Source of the DNA: Gammaproteobacteria bacterium
GTDB taxonomy: Bacteria > Pseudomonadota > Gammaproteobacteria > SZUA-152
Direction: 5' to 3'
Assembly (NCBI GenBank): GCA_013152545.1
Contig: JAADGF010000048.1
Coordinates: 1 to 48,538 of the forward strand
DNA length: 48,538 nt
Shown: in pieces, positions 48,353 to 48,538 of the stretch
How the letters are laid out: each line of letters opens with the position of its first letter
How positions within the stretch are numbered: position 1 is the first letter of the stretch
Translations under genes and position numbers: made by a program
Notes under the pieces: model-generated
The model's database searches: none
What the model was told of the DNA's origin: nothing
Seen by the model: the letters and a program-made list of their open reading frames with translations, nothing else

Positions 48353-48497
48353 CAGACTTGAGCTTATTGTTTATTATTGCTTCTTTTAACATTGGTTGTG
48401 CTCGATGTTTTACGCCAAGATGCACTTTAATATGGCGCGCTAACGTTAAGGTTGAGAGGCGCCGCGTTTTTTTGCGGCGTCCTTCTCGAACCGCTTG
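48347..48497 (+). mobile_element. Integron cassette 2, no convincing ORF
   Basis: A 151-bp unit between the G^TT points of attC A and attC B. The longest start-to-stop frame is 12 codons (ATG 48405). Its free sequence of about 85 bp could hold a promoter, a small RNA, or nothing. A third cassette begins at 48498 and runs off the window. Confidence 0.75.
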
Positions 48498-48503
48498 TTA
48501 GCG
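48438..48503 (+). repeat. Integron attC site B (66 bp)
   Basis: CGCTAAC and GTTAGCG are complementary core ends. The arms AGGTTGAGAGGCGCCGC and GCGGCGTCCTTCTCGAACCG pair imperfectly, leaving a T-rich loop and two extra bases on one arm. The length is the same as attC A and both share CCGCTTGTTAGC/CGCTTGTTAGC ends, which indicates a single chromosomal array family. Confidence 0.85.
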
Positions 48504-48538
48504 TTTTTTTGGTGAGACACATACTCATCAAGCAACTG

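Overview
The window looks like chromosomal DNA of a free-living, moderately AT-rich, probably marine or salt-exposed gammaproteobacterium. The evidence is the AsmA-MutY-YggX order, a tkt-gap-pgk-pyk-fba cluster of the kind seen in several gammaproteobacterial lineages, an LpoB/YcfL/CsgG envelope cluster, outer-membrane phospholipase A, many lipoproteins, and a sucrose-phosphate synthase/phosphatase pair that would make sucrose as a compatible solute. I cannot name the genus from the sequence alone.

Layout. 1-3.6 kb: the 5' part of a di-heme cytochrome c peroxidase gene, divergent from a PAS/sigma-54 activator, then a small graveyard of an IS5-type transposase and a group II intron domain V-like hairpin, and two small membrane-protein ORFs. 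3.9-9.1 kb: asmA, mutY, yggX, a radical-SAM AmrS-like gene and tRNA-Phe. 9.5-11.9 kb: a large, GC-richer lipoprotein gene with thrombospondin-type calcium repeats, a region resembling the anthrax protective antigen/binary-toxin B family, and a C-terminal LamG-like domain, followed by a 131-bp MITE-like repeat. 12.5-16.7 kb: a DUF58/transglutaminase pair and hemW. 17-21.6 kb: an outer-membrane barrel gene and the CsgG-COG3014-YcfL-LpoB lipoprotein set. 22.5-28.1 kb: a perfect 23-bp-arm hairpin, a frameshifted tyrosine phosphatase gene, and the sucrose genes. A RAYT transposase with 20-bp inverted ends sits in front of the sucrose genes, and one of those ends supplies the first codons of the sucrose-phosphate phosphatase gene. 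29-34.5 kb: a beta-propeller lipoprotein, ECF sigma/anti-sigma pair, small secreted protein and TPR-barrel protein. 34.9-36.8 kb: thiS, thiG, trmB. 36.9-44.2 kb: fba, pyk, pgk, gap, tkt on the minus strand. 44.8-47.2 kb: a thioredoxin-like protein, pldA and a small nuclease.

The right end (about 47.2-48.5 kb) appears to be the edge of a chromosomal integron cassette array. A truncated group IIC intron ends exactly at an attC-type core site. It is followed by a cassette whose single gene is inverted, a 66-bp attC, a 151-bp cassette without a convincing ORF, and a second 66-bp attC. No integron integrase is inside the window.

The most unusual elements are the protective-antigen-like lipoprotein, the integron edge with its intron scar, and the RAYT terminal repeat that forms the 5' end of the sucrose-phosphate phosphatase gene.
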